Positions 34,978 to 42,678 of a DNA stretch of 64,000 nucleotides are shown in pieces. Source of the DNA: Palsa-872 sp036495195 (GTDB taxonomy: Bacteria; Chloroflexota; Dormibacteria; Dormibacterales; Dormibacteraceae). Position 1 is the stretch's first letter, and the number at the start of each line of letters is the position of its first letter. The stretch covers positions 18,537 through 82,536 of the forward strand of contig DASXNH010000025.1 in NCBI GenBank assembly GCA_036495195.1, written 5' to 3'. Below the pieces are notes generated by a model. The model worked only from the letters and a program-made list of their open reading frames with translations. It ran no database searches and was not told the origin of the DNA. Position numbers and translations under genes: made by a program.

Positions 34978-35963
34978 TCGAGAAGAAATGTCTCAATCGC
35001 AAGACGCGGACTGACGTTCTGCTCCAGGTACCCCAGCGTGTCGTAGGACAGTTCGACCAGGCGCGCCCACCGACCCTGTTCGGCCCCCTTGCTCCCGAGC
35101 ATCCGCCGTCGCAGCTCGATCTGCCAGCTCGCGATCGCGAACAGCGCCGGATCTTCGTGATCGCCCTCGCTTCGGCGCCAAGCCATCTGGCTTCCGTCCA
35201 GCTCCGCCGCCACCTGAAGCGGCACATCGGACGGGGCGCCGAACACCTCTTCCAACCGGCGAGTCCACTCACGGTGGTGGTGGATCACGCTGTCGTCCCC
35301 GGCGACCTTGAGGGCCCAGCCCGGACGCCCGCGGGCGAGGTTCGCCAACACCTGGGCACGCTCGGCATCGAGGCCGTGGGCCCGCAACAGCTTCTCGATC
35401 TCGGCGGCGGGTACCGGGTGGAAGAACACCCGCTGGCACCGCGAAACGACGGTCGGAAGCACGACGAATGGGTTGAGGCTGGGGCTGGTCAGGACGATGA
35501 CGCGATTCGGGTGCGGCTCCTCCAGCGTTTTCAGCAAGACGCCCTGGTCCTGGTCTCGCAGGCGGCCGACGTTGGCGACCAATGCAACTCTGCGCGCCCC
35601 GACTGCGGGCTTCAGGTTGAGGAATGCCTGGAGCGAGAGCTCGTGATATTCGGGAGCCTTGTCTGGAAGCAGCCGGATCTCGTTGATCGACAGCGGCTTG
35701 ATCCGGTCGTCCTCCCAGTAGTCAGGGTGCCGGTGCAGTGGCGCCTCGGGCAAGAGCGCGCCGCCCAGCAACCTGGCTGCGGTCGATTTGCCGAGGCCGG
35801 CCTCGCCAACGAAAAGATATGCGTGCGCCAACCGCCCGGAGCTGATTTGCGAGCGCAGCTGGTCGAGAGCCTGGCCGTGGCCGACCATCTCCGAGAACAG
35901 AAGGCGGGTGCTCTGGGAACTGGCTCCGCCAGGCCCGCCGCCCTCAGGGGCCGACGTCGCCAC
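34959..35963 (-). CDS. holB: DNA polymerase III delta-prime subunit-like clamp-loader protein
   Basis: 334 residues. AAA+ features of delta-prime: VGHGQALDQLRSQI, Walker A-like GEAGLGKST, ALVANVGRLRDQDQGVLLK with LLKTLEEP, and SRCQRVFF. The zinc-finger cysteines common in clamp-loader subunits are not obvious. Part of the sliding-clamp loader at the replication fork. GTG start at 35963; an ATG 25 codons later is possible. Follows pgsA by 9 nt in the same operon. In many Gram-positives holB sits with tmk; here they are about 17 kb apart. Confidence 0.85.
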   Translation of the reverse strand: MATSAPEGGGPGGASSQSTRLLFSEMVGHGQALDQLRSQISSGRLAHAYLFVGEAGLGKSTAARLLGGALLPEAPLHRHPDYWEDDRIKPLSINEIRLLPDKAPEYHELSLQAFLNLKPAVGARRVALVANVGRLRDQDQGVLLKTLEEPHPNRVIVLTSPSLNPFVVLPTVVSRCQRVFFHPVPAAEIEKLLRAHGLDAERAQVLANLARGRPGWALKVAGDDSVIHHHREWTRRLEEVFGAPSDVPLQVAAELDGSQMAWRRSEGDHEDPALFAIASWQIELRRRMLGSKGAEQGRWARLVELSYDTLGYLEQNVSPRLAIETFLLECRKAS

Positions 35964-35972
35964 TCAAATCGC

Positions 35973-36626
35973 TCACGGAGTAACTGTATTGCCCCGATTG
36001 GGTGCAGCCGCCTCGCGCTCGATGGCAAGCCGCTGGGCCCGGCCTTGCAGCCACACCTCGCGGATGCGCTGCAGCGCTGTGAAGTTCGTGAGAATTGCGA
36101 GCAGGGCGACGACCCCGTAAAGAACCACGCCACCGAAGATGAGGCCGATCACCGTCACCACCACCCGCTCTGGTCGGGCGAACAGGCCCGAGTCGCAAAC
36201 GAAGCCGAGGCTCTGAGCCCGAGCTCGCACGTAGCTGACCAGGAACGAACCGGCCAGAGCGGCAACCGTGCCCAGCAGCAGCCAGCGCTGATAAGGACCA
36301 GGAGTGCCGGCGAAGTAGACGGCGAGTCCGACGTAGATGGACCCTTCCGAGTAGCGGTCCAGGGTTGAGTCCAGGAAGGCCCCATACGGATAGGCGCGAC
36401 CCGTCGACCGGGCGAGCGCGCCGTCGAGGATGTCGAAGGTCCCGCCGACGATCAGGACCATCCCCGCCCACCGCAGGTAGCCGAACGCAACGAGGACGGC
36501 CGCAGCGAATGTCAGCGCCACCCCAATCACGGTGATCTGGTTGGGCGTGATCGGTATGCGCCCGATAGCGGTCATCAGCGCCTCGGCACGCCGACGGACC
36601 CAGGCCTCAAACCGCGTCGTGAACAT
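35973..36626 (-). CDS. pgsA: CDP-alcohol phosphatidyltransferase, phosphatidylinositol-phosphate synthase-like
   Basis: 217-residue integral membrane enzyme with about six TM helices. The family signature D-x2-D-G-x2-A-R-x8-G-x3-D-x3-D is complete: Asp65, Asp68, Gly69, Ala72-Arg73, Gly82, Asp86, Asp90. Context argues for inositol-1-phosphate as the acceptor: it lies between pimA and holB and downstream of ino1, matching the actinobacterial pgsA-patA-pimA block. It would make phosphatidylinositol phosphate from CDP-diacylglycerol. Overlaps the end of pimA by 20 nt. Confidence 0.88.
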   Translation of the reverse strand: MFTTRFEAWVRRRAEALMTAIGRIPITPNQITVIGVALTFAAAVLVAFGYLRWAGMVLIVGGTFDILDGALARSTGRAYPYGAFLDSTLDRYSEGSIYVGLAVYFAGTPGPYQRWLLLGTVAALAGSFLVSYVRARAQSLGFVCDSGLFARPERVVVTVIGLIFGGVVLYGVVALLAILTNFTALQRIREVWLQGRAQRLAIEREAAAPNRGNTVTP

Positions 36627-37791
36627 TTATCTCCTCGCTTGGCGCGCCCTGCGGCTCGCGGGCGGCAGACGCTTCGCGCGCCTCCCGCGCCTCCTCGTAC
36701 ACCGCCAGGATCTGGGCGGCGACGACATCCCATCCAAACCGGCTTGCCTTCTCGCGGCCGTACGCGCCCATCCGGCCGCGAAGCTCAGCGTCGCGGGCGA
36801 GGATGATCAGCGCCGAGCCCAACTCGGCCCAGCCTTTCGGCTGAACTGTGAGGCTGTCGCGCCCGGGCTCGAGCACCGACATGTAGCCTTCGACCTCGGT
36901 CGCGACGACAGGAAGGCCGGATGCGAGCGCCTCCAGCAGCACTATCCCAAAGCTCTCGGCGCCAGTGGCCGGAGCGCAGAAGATGTCTGCGCTGCAGTAA
37001 TAGCGCGGCAGGACTGAGTCGGGCACGTAGCCCGCCATGACGACGTTGGGCACCCGATGCCTCGAGATGTACGACTCCACCTGGCCGCGTAAAGGGCCGT
37101 CGCCGACCACGATCAGGCGGCTCTTCGGCACGCGCGCCTGCATGAACTCGTACGCGCGAAGAAGATCTCCGAGTCCCTTCCGCTTTTCCAGGCGGCCGAC
37201 AAAAAGGATGTTGATGTGGTCATCGCGCAGGTGGCGGATGGGAGCCAATCCCGGCTTGAATGCGTTGACGTCGATGCCGTTGGGGATGACTCGCACCGGG
37301 AAGTCCGGAAAGTACTGGTGCAGGAAAGCGCGCGCAGGCTCGCTGACGGCGATGCCGCGATGCAGATAGGCGAGATACGGCTCGAGCCAGCGACGCCCGT
37401 AGTAGTAGCCGATGTTCGAGCGAGCAAAGGCATGGAACGTGCCCACGTTCGTGGTCCTCGACATCTTGAGCATCGTCATCGGCAGCGCCGGCATCAGCGG
37501 CTCGTGGAAGTGGAGAACGTCGAAATGCTCCTTCTCCACGATCGCCGCCACCGCGTCCGCAAGATGAAAGCTGAGCGTGATCCGCGCCACGGAATCGTTG
37601 ACTGGTATGGCAATCGGGCTGCCGATTCGGTAGAAGCGCGCGGTGTCGAAATCAACGTCGGCGCGGCTTGACGGCGCGAAGATGCGTGCTTCATGGCCGA
37701 GCCGCCGCAATTGGCGCGCCAGGTGGCGAACATGGTCGTTTACGCCGCCCGCGGTGGCGAAGTCGTAAGGCGAAACGAGGCCGATTCTCAT
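36607..37791 (-). CDS. pimA: GT4 mannosyltransferase, PimA-like
   Basis: 394 residues starting MRIGLVSPYDF with the acceptor-loop GGVNDHVRHLAR, then FHEPLMPALP, FVGRLEKRKGL and the donor-site GAESFGIVLLEALA. This agrees with PimA, which transfers mannose from GDP-mannose to phosphatidylinositol on the cytosolic face of the membrane. A longer reading to 37836 is unlikely because it enters the upstream acyltransferase gene. Placed between the acyltransferases and pgsA, as expected for a PIM pathway. Confidence 0.87.
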   Translation of the reverse strand: MRIGLVSPYDFATAGGVNDHVRHLARQLRRLGHEARIFAPSSRADVDFDTARFYRIGSPIAIPVNDSVARITLSFHLADAVAAIVEKEHFDVLHFHEPLMPALPMTMLKMSRTTNVGTFHAFARSNIGYYYGRRWLEPYLAYLHRGIAVSEPARAFLHQYFPDFPVRVIPNGIDVNAFKPGLAPIRHLRDDHINILFVGRLEKRKGLGDLLRAYEFMQARVPKSRLIVVGDGPLRGQVESYISRHRVPNVVMAGYVPDSVLPRYYCSADIFCAPATGAESFGIVLLEALASGLPVVATEVEGYMSVLEPGRDSLTVQPKGWAELGSALIILARDAELRGRMGAYGREKASRFGWDVVAAQILAVYEEAREAREASAAREPQGAPSEEINVHDAV

Positions 37792-37801
37792 GGGGCGCTC
37801 A

Positions 37802-38668
37802 CTAAGGTGACTCGGCCCAGATGCGATGGGGCACATGCCACTGCTCCGGGTGCCTTCGAATGAAGTCCTCGATGTGTCGCAAGAGCTGCTGGGTCACGCG
37901 GATCTCGTCCGCCCTCCGGTCGCCGGTGTTTTCCGCGATCACATGTGGGGCCGCTTCCGCCATGAAAGTGTCGTCCGGCAGTCGGTAAACGCAGACGGGG
38001 AGCAGCGGCGTTCCGAACCTCAGCGCGATCGATGCGGTGCCGAGGGGTATCGGCGCCGGCCGGCCGAAGAACGGCATCAGGTGTCCGGTGCCAATGATGT
38101 CGCGGTCGATGGCGGTGATCACCATCTCCTTCTCGTGCAGGGCCTGGGTGACCTTGCGGATGCCGCTCACCGTGAGGCTCAGCACGCTGATCCCAAGCCG
38201 GGCGCGCGTGTCCCGATACCACTCGAAGAGGGCCCTCGGCTCCAGCTCCTCGGCAAAGAAGCTGACCGGCGACAACGTGGCCGCCCAGATCGCGGACACG
38301 ATCTCGTACGAGCCCATGTGGCAGGAGACCGCCATCACGCCCTTGCCCAGGGCACGAGCCGCCTCGAGGTTCTCCATTCCTTGGACCTGCAACAGCGGTC
38401 GCAACTCCGACACGCGAGTTCGCGGCAGCATCATCAGGTCGGCATATGCCTTCGAATGGTTTCGGAAGTTGAGCCACGTGGTTCGCCTGAGCTCGCGATC
38501 GCTCAGGTCCGGTCGGGCGACTCGCAGGTTGAACTGGAGGCGGGGGCGCGCCAACGGTGAGAACCAGAAAGCGAACCGTGCCGCGAAGACCGCGAGCGCA
38601 TAGGCCGAAGATCGCGGCAGTCGCTCCACCATCGACTGCACGGCCTTGAACGCTCGGTAGCGCCACAC
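37802..38668 (-). CDS. LpxL/HtrB-family acyltransferase A (PatA-like)
   Basis: 288 residues with the HX4[DE] acyltransferase motif at CHMGSYE, an N-terminal hydrophobic helix and FFGRPAPIPLGTASIAL near the end, as in PatA, which acylates the mannose of phosphatidylinositol mannoside. The GTG start follows directly on the TGA of acyltransferase B with no gap, so both should be made together. First of two related acyltransferases side by side. Confidence 0.85.
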   Translation of the reverse strand: MWRYRAFKAVQSMVERLPRSSAYALAVFAARFAFWFSPLARPRLQFNLRVARPDLSDRELRRTTWLNFRNHSKAYADLMMLPRTRVSELRPLLQVQGMENLEAARALGKGVMAVSCHMGSYEIVSAIWAATLSPVSFFAEELEPRALFEWYRDTRARLGISVLSLTVSGIRKVTQALHEKEMVITAIDRDIIGTGHLMPFFGRPAPIPLGTASIALRFGTPLLPVCVYRLPDDTFMAEAAPHVIAENTGDRRADEIRVTQQLLRHIEDFIRRHPEQWHVPHRIWAESP

Positions 38669-39583
38669 TCATCCCTCGTTCTTGAACATGGGCCGGAACG
38701 CATACCACTGGTCGGGGCGCGACTTGATGAACTCCTCGAACCGGCCGATGACCCTCTGCATGAGGCCCTCTTTGGTGGTGCCCGCGGGCCACGAGACGGC
38801 CGGATCGAGGTGCACGTGGTGGCGGCCAGGGGAAACCATGTACTGGTAGGCCGGCAGCAGCGCGGCGCCGGTCTTCAGCGCGATCGCGGCGGGGCCACCA
38901 GGTACGACCGCCGCTCGGCCGAAGAAGCGGACATCCACGCCGGGTCCCTGCTCGAGGTCGCAGAGAAGGGCAACGATGCTGTTGGCCTCCAGCGCCTGCG
39001 TGATCGATCGAACCGCGGCACGGCCCAGCATGATCACGTTCAGGCCGAACCGCCTTCTGGTTCGTACGACCGCGTCATTCAGCGAGCCCGGGAACCGTTC
39101 CGCCACCGCCGAGATTGGATAGCCGAGAGCACCGGCGTAAGCACCGGCCATGTCCCACGAACCCATGTGCGGCACGGCCATGATTGCGCCGCGGCCGCGG
39201 GCCAGCGCAGCGTCGAGATTCTCCCGGCCGTCCAAAGACATCCGCCTCAACAGCTCATCTGGGGTGAGGCTGCCGATGAGCATGAAGTCGATGAGCGTGC
39301 GGCCGTAGTTCTGAAAGGCGTGACGCGCCACGCGCGCGACCTCTGGATCGGAGCGATCACGGCCCAGGGCCGCGGCGTAGTTCTCGAGCGCGGATCGGCG
39401 CTGCCGGCCGCTGAGCCAGTACCAGGCGGTGCCGCCGGGAGCCGCGACGGCATGATTGAAACCAGGCGGAAACGCCCGCACGATTGCCGCACCTGCGCGA
39501 TAACTAGCGCCGAGCAGCGGTGGTCGCCGGCCTCGCCCGCTTGACGCGGCGGACGCTACCGTTTGCCCCGGCCTTACCACCAT
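38669..39583 (-). CDS. LpxL/HtrB-family acyltransferase B
   Basis: 304 residues, homologous to acyltransferase A, with HMGSWD as the catalytic motif and FFGRAAVVPGGPAAIAL in the equivalent C-terminal position. The GTG at 39583 gives an 80-nt overlap with ino1; a GTG at 39481 would avoid it but trims part of the first helix. It probably puts a second acyl chain on the same glycolipid, or acts on a different acceptor. Two adjacent copies are more than the single patA in the mycobacterial cluster. Confidence 0.82.
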   Translation of the reverse strand: MVVRPGQTVASAASSGRGRRPPLLGASYRAGAAIVRAFPPGFNHAVAAPGGTAWYWLSGRQRRSALENYAAALGRDRSDPEVARVARHAFQNYGRTLIDFMLIGSLTPDELLRRMSLDGRENLDAALARGRGAIMAVPHMGSWDMAGAYAGALGYPISAVAERFPGSLNDAVVRTRRRFGLNVIMLGRAAVRSITQALEANSIVALLCDLEQGPGVDVRFFGRAAVVPGGPAAIALKTGAALLPAYQYMVSPGRHHVHLDPAVSWPAGTTKEGLMQRVIGRFEEFIKSRPDQWYAFRPMFKNEG

Positions 39584-40673
39584 CGATGAACTCCTCCACT
39601 AGGCGCTTGGCGTCGTTGTCGCGGTATTGAACCGGCGGCGACTTCATGAAGTACGAGCTGGGACCTTCCAGCGCGCCTCCAATCCCGCGGTCGAGAGCGA
39701 GCTTGCAACAGCGAACGGCGTCGATGACGATGCCGGCCGAGTTGGGCGAGTCGTGGACCTCGAGCTTGAGCTCGACGTTCAAAGGGACATCGCCGAAGCC
39801 CCGACCTTCCAGCCTGATGTAGGCCCATTTGCGATCGTGCAGCCAGGGCACGTAGTCAGAGGGGCCGATGTGAACGTTGTCGGCGCCGATGTCGTAATCC
39901 ATCTGCGAGGTGACTGAGCGAGTCTTCGAGATCTTCTTCGACATCAACCGATCGCGCTCCAGCATGTTGAGGAAGTCGGTGTTGCCGCCAAAGTTGAGCT
40001 GGTAGGTGCGCTCCAGCTTCACGCCACGGTCGGTGAAGAGCCTTGTGAGGACGCGATGCATGATCGTGGCTCCCACCTGCGATTTGATGTCATCGCCGAT
40101 GATCGGGAGCTTCTTGTCCTCGAATCGCTTTTGCCAGTAGGGCTCTCGCGCGATGAAGACGGGGATGCAGTTCACCACGGCGACGCCCGCCTGGAGGGCC
40201 TGCTCGACGTACCACTTGGTCGCCTCTTCAGAGCCGACGGGTAGGTAGCTGACCAGCACGTCGGCCTTGGACTTCTTGAGGATCCCCACGACGTCCGCGG
40301 TTTCGCCCGGCGCCTTCTTGACGACGTCCGCGAGGTACTTGCCGATGCCGTCGTGGGTCATACCGCGCTCGACCTTGACGTCGAGCTTGGGCACCTCGGA
40401 AAACTTCACGGTGTTGTTGGGGCCGGCAAAGATGGCCTTCGACAGGTCGAGCCCGACCTTCTTCTTGTCGATGTCGAAGGCGGCGACGAACTCAATGTCG
40501 CTGACGTGGTAGCCGCCCAGGTCGACGTGCATCAGCCCCGGCACGAAGTCCGTAGGCGACGCGTTGCGGTAGTACTGCACGCCCTGGACGAAGGAGGAGG
40601 CGCAGTTGCCGACCCCTACTATCGCGACGCGTACCTTGCCATTCGTGTGGCCATTCTTGCGGCCGTTCTTCAT
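39504..40673 (-). CDS. ino1: myo-Inositol-1-phosphate synthase
   Basis: 389 residues. Rossmann motif VGVGNCASSFVQG, then GDDIKSQVGATI, NFGGNTDFLNM and VHIGPSDYVPW, all typical of bacterial Ino1. It cyclises glucose-6-phosphate to inositol-1-phosphate using NAD. It sits between the ArsR gene (ATGA overlap) and the acyltransferases and supplies inositol for the PgsA/PimA pathway. The N-terminus has a Lys/Asn-rich extra stretch (about 13 residues). Confidence 0.93.
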   Translation of the reverse strand: MKNGRKNGHTNGKVRVAIVGVGNCASSFVQGVQYYRNASPTDFVPGLMHVDLGGYHVSDIEFVAAFDIDKKKVGLDLSKAIFAGPNNTVKFSEVPKLDVKVERGMTHDGIGKYLADVVKKAPGETADVVGILKKSKADVLVSYLPVGSEEATKWYVEQALQAGVAVVNCIPVFIAREPYWQKRFEDKKLPIIGDDIKSQVGATIMHRVLTRLFTDRGVKLERTYQLNFGGNTDFLNMLERDRLMSKKISKTRSVTSQMDYDIGADNVHIGPSDYVPWLHDRKWAYIRLEGRGFGDVPLNVELKLEVHDSPNSAGIVIDAVRCCKLALDRGIGGALEGPSSYFMKSPPVQYRDNDAKRLVEEFIDGGKAGANGSVRRVKRARPATTAARR

Positions 40674-40990
40674 GCCCCAACCTCCGTGCGAACTTTGCGT
40701 TCTCTGATTCCAAGCAATTCTTCTAGATGCCGCCGCTCACGGGCGATGTTCTCGACGTCAAGGGAGCAGTAGACCTGGCGCCCTTCGCGACGGGTGCGGA
40801 TGACGCCGCCCACGCGCAGCATCCGCAGGTGCCAGGAGATCCGAGGCTGGCTCATGCGGAGGTGGAGGGCGAGGTCGTTGACGTTCTCCTCCCCGACCTC
40901 GCCCAGGCGCTGCAGGATGCGCAGGCGGGTGGGGTTGGCGAAGGCCAAAAAGTGATCGGGAAGCTCGTGACGCTGGGTGGGCAGAAACAT
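40670..40990 (-). CDS. ArsR-family transcriptional regulator
   Basis: 106-residue winged-helix protein: FLAFANPTRLRILQRLGE, recognition helix MSQPRISWHLRMLR and wing RREGRQVYCSLD. The Cys metal site of ArsR/SmtB metal sensors is absent (only one Cys), so it probably senses something other than a metal. Two palindromes lie over and just upstream of its start codon, which suggests autoregulation and control of ino1 and the inositol-lipid genes that follow in the same direction. Confidence 0.88.
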   Translation of the reverse strand: MFLPTQRHELPDHFLAFANPTRLRILQRLGEVGEENVNDLALHLRMSQPRISWHLRMLRVGGVIRTRREGRQVYCSLDVENIARERRHLEELLGIRERKVRTEVGA

Positions 40991-41005
40991 AAAGCTTGCT
41001 TTATG
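40988..41005. promoter_or_regulatory. Operator palindrome 1 (CATAAAGC-TT-GCTTTATG)
   Basis: Perfect 8-bp inverted repeat with 2-nt spacer; its left arm contains the ArsR start codon. Likely binding site of the ArsR-type protein. Confidence 0.6.
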
Positions 41006-41013
41006 AGTCTAAT

Positions 41014-41033
41014 GCATAAAGGGTCCGTTATGC
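41014..41033. promoter_or_regulatory. Operator palindrome 2 (GCATAA-N8-TTATGC)
   Basis: 6-bp inverted repeat with 8-nt spacer, repeating the CATAAAG half-site of palindrome 1 (41015-41021). The half-sites at 40988 and 41015 are 27 bp apart. Confidence 0.5.
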
Positions 41034-41053
41034 GTCGGGAGCCAGCATCAGCG

Positions 41054-41214
41054 TTAGTTGATCGTCTTGCTTGATGTGCACAGGAAGCCGGCGCCATACG
41101 GGCTGCGATCGACCAGCTCACACGTCACCGGACCGCTGTAAGTACACGACGTTGAGCTAGGCCATACGAAGGAGAGAGCCATCGAACCGTCGACGCCCTC
41201 ACTTGACTGTTGGA
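41054..41214 (-). pseudogene. Possible frame-shifted C-terminal extension of the Ig-like lipoprotein
   Basis: Directly after the lipoprotein stop, the -1 frame continues open with protein-like sequence (for example SSTSCTYSGPVTCELVD and YGAGFLCTSSK) and ends at a TAA at 41054. The Cys/Ser/Thr-rich composition matches the lipoprotein. Either the gene lost its C-terminal part by a frameshift, or a separate 42-residue ORF starts at an ATG at 41182. A sequencing error is also possible. Confidence 0.35.
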
Positions 41215-42006
41215 TTAGCACGAGAAGGTCTTCGTTATGGCCACCGAGGCTGGCGCCGACGAGCACCTGTAGTTGGCGCTGCACGGACTCGGGTCCACGA
41301 GCACCAGAGTCGCAACGATGGAAAAAGAGTTGCACTGATCTGCGATCGAAATAGTTACGACACCGCCTTTGGCGGTGATGGTCGAGCCCGGCGGGAGCGG
41401 TGGATCTCCTGCTCTTAGCGTGACCATGATCTTTGGCGTGGCGTTGGAGGCGCCTCCGATGTATGGCAGCCTCGTCGTGCATCCGCTGCCCGTGTCCGAG
41501 CATTTCCCACTGGTCGTGGTGAACGCGATTTGTCGAAACACGATGATCGACGTTGGTACGCCCGCCGCCCCGCCTGCGAAATCGTCCACTCGAACCACAA
41601 ATGAGAATGTGCCCGGCGCGGTCGGCTTGCCTGTCGCTATGCCCTTTGAGGACAGCGTGACCCCGCCCGGCAAGGCCCCTGACGAGATCGACCACTTGTA
41701 CGGCTTCACCCCGCCGGCCGCCACCAGGGTGACGGTTCCATAGTTGAGTCCGACCTCTCCCATGTGGAAGGGGACGGTCCTGATGATCAGCTTCGTCGGA
41801 CTTGGCGAGGCCGCCGCCGTCGGGGAGGTGACCGGCGACGGAGAGTCCGACGGTGTTGCCTCGGCGCTTGGGGTGGTGGCGACTGTTGGCGTTACCTCAG
41901 GGGAGGCCGTCGCCTGAGGTGTCTGGGTACAGCCGGCCAAGACTAAAACCATACCCGCGACCCATGCCGCGGGGACGACACCACTCCTCACCAGGCTCTG
42001 ACGCAC
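41215..42006 (-). CDS. Lipoprotein with Ig-like fold
   Basis: 263 residues from a GTG at 42006. Signal peptide with lipobox LVLAGC (Cys about residue 23), then a Ser/Thr/Pro linker of about 40 residues typical of surface-exposed lipoproteins, and an Ig-like putative domain with GGVKPYKWSISSGALPGGV and GTFSFVVRVDD, resembling He_PIG-type modules. The C-terminal part is Cys-rich (CSDTGSGC, PCSANYRC). Expected on the outer face of the membrane; ligand unknown. TACAAT 14 nt before the start. See the possible frameshifted extension downstream. Confidence 0.75.
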   Translation of the reverse strand: MRQSLVRSGVVPAAWVAGMVLVLAGCTQTPQATASPEVTPTVATTPSAEATPSDSPSPVTSPTAAASPSPTKLIIRTVPFHMGEVGLNYGTVTLVAAGGVKPYKWSISSGALPGGVTLSSKGIATGKPTAPGTFSFVVRVDDFAGGAAGVPTSIIVFRQIAFTTTSGKCSDTGSGCTTRLPYIGGASNATPKIMVTLRAGDPPLPPGSTITAKGGVVTISIADQCNSFSIVATLVLVDPSPCSANYRCSSAPASVAITKTFSC

Positions 42007-42020
42007 GTTATGCGCCGCAA

Positions 42021-42026
42021 ATTGTA
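42021..42026 (-). promoter_or_regulatory. -10 element of the lipoprotein gene
   Basis: TACAAT on the minus strand, 14 nt before the GTG at 42006. Confidence 0.4.
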
Positions 42027-42080
42027 TGGCGCGCCCGGGTGATCCAGGGCTTCCTGGCCAAACAAATTCCGGGCGGCCGC

Positions 42081-42653
42081 TCAGTTGTGGCGGACCAGGT
42101 CCAGGAACTCGGAGCGGGTGCGCGCGTCCTTGCGAAACGTGCCCAGCATGCACGAGGTGATCAGCTGCCCGCCCGGCTTCTGCACCCCTCGCATCTCCAT
42201 GCACAGGTGGCGGGCCTCGACCACCACCCCGACGCCGCGTGGCGCCAGCTCTTCGTTCAACGCCCCGGCGATCTCCTGGGTCAGCCGCTCCTGCAGCTGG
42301 AGCCGGTGGGCAAACACGCCCACGAGGCGAGGGATTTTGCTGAGGCCGACGACCTTTCCCTTCGGCAGGTAGCCGACGTGGCAGGTGCCGAAGAACGGAA
42401 GCATGTGGTGCTCGCAAAGGCTGTAGAAAGGAATGTCCTTCACCACCACCATCTCGTCGTAGTCCTGGTCGAAGATCGCACCCGCGATGACGTCGGCCGG
42501 CCGCACGCCGTACCCGTCGGTCAGCTCCCGCATCGCTCGCGTCACCCGATCTGGCGTTGCCCGCAAGCCCTGGCGACTTGGGTCCTCCCCAAGCTCGGAG
42601 AGCATCTGCTCGACCAGCTCGGGCATCCGATCCACGGGCCTCGCCTTCGCCAT
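42081..42653 (-). CDS. folE: GTP cyclohydrolase I
   Basis: 190 residues from the ATG at 42653. Zinc ligands Cys80 and His83 (SLCEHHMLPF) and Cys151 (HLCMEMRG), with GLSKIPRLV and GVQKPGGQLITSC. Converts GTP to dihydroneopterin triphosphate, first step of folate synthesis. The start lies 25 bp from the divergent PHP gene; GAGGAT 6 nt upstream could be its -10. A longer reading to 42761 enters the neighbour and lacks support. Confidence 0.94.
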   Translation of the reverse strand: MAKARPVDRMPELVEQMLSELGEDPSRQGLRATPDRVTRAMRELTDGYGVRPADVIAGAIFDQDYDEMVVVKDIPFYSLCEHHMLPFFGTCHVGYLPKGKVVGLSKIPRLVGVFAHRLQLQERLTQEIAGALNEELAPRGVGVVVEARHLCMEMRGVQKPGGQLITSCMLGTFRKDARTRSEFLDLVRHN

Positions 42654-42659
42654 GCCCGC

Positions 42660-42672
42660 ATCCTCACACAAT
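42660..42672. promoter_or_regulatory. Back-to-back -10 elements between folE and the PHP gene
   Basis: Minus strand GAGGAT (42660-42665) is 6 nt before folE; plus strand CACAAT (42667-42672) is 6 nt before the GTG at 42679. The two hexamers are adjacent rather than overlapping in a 25-bp intergenic region. Confidence 0.4.
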
Positions 42673-42678
42673 TGACAG

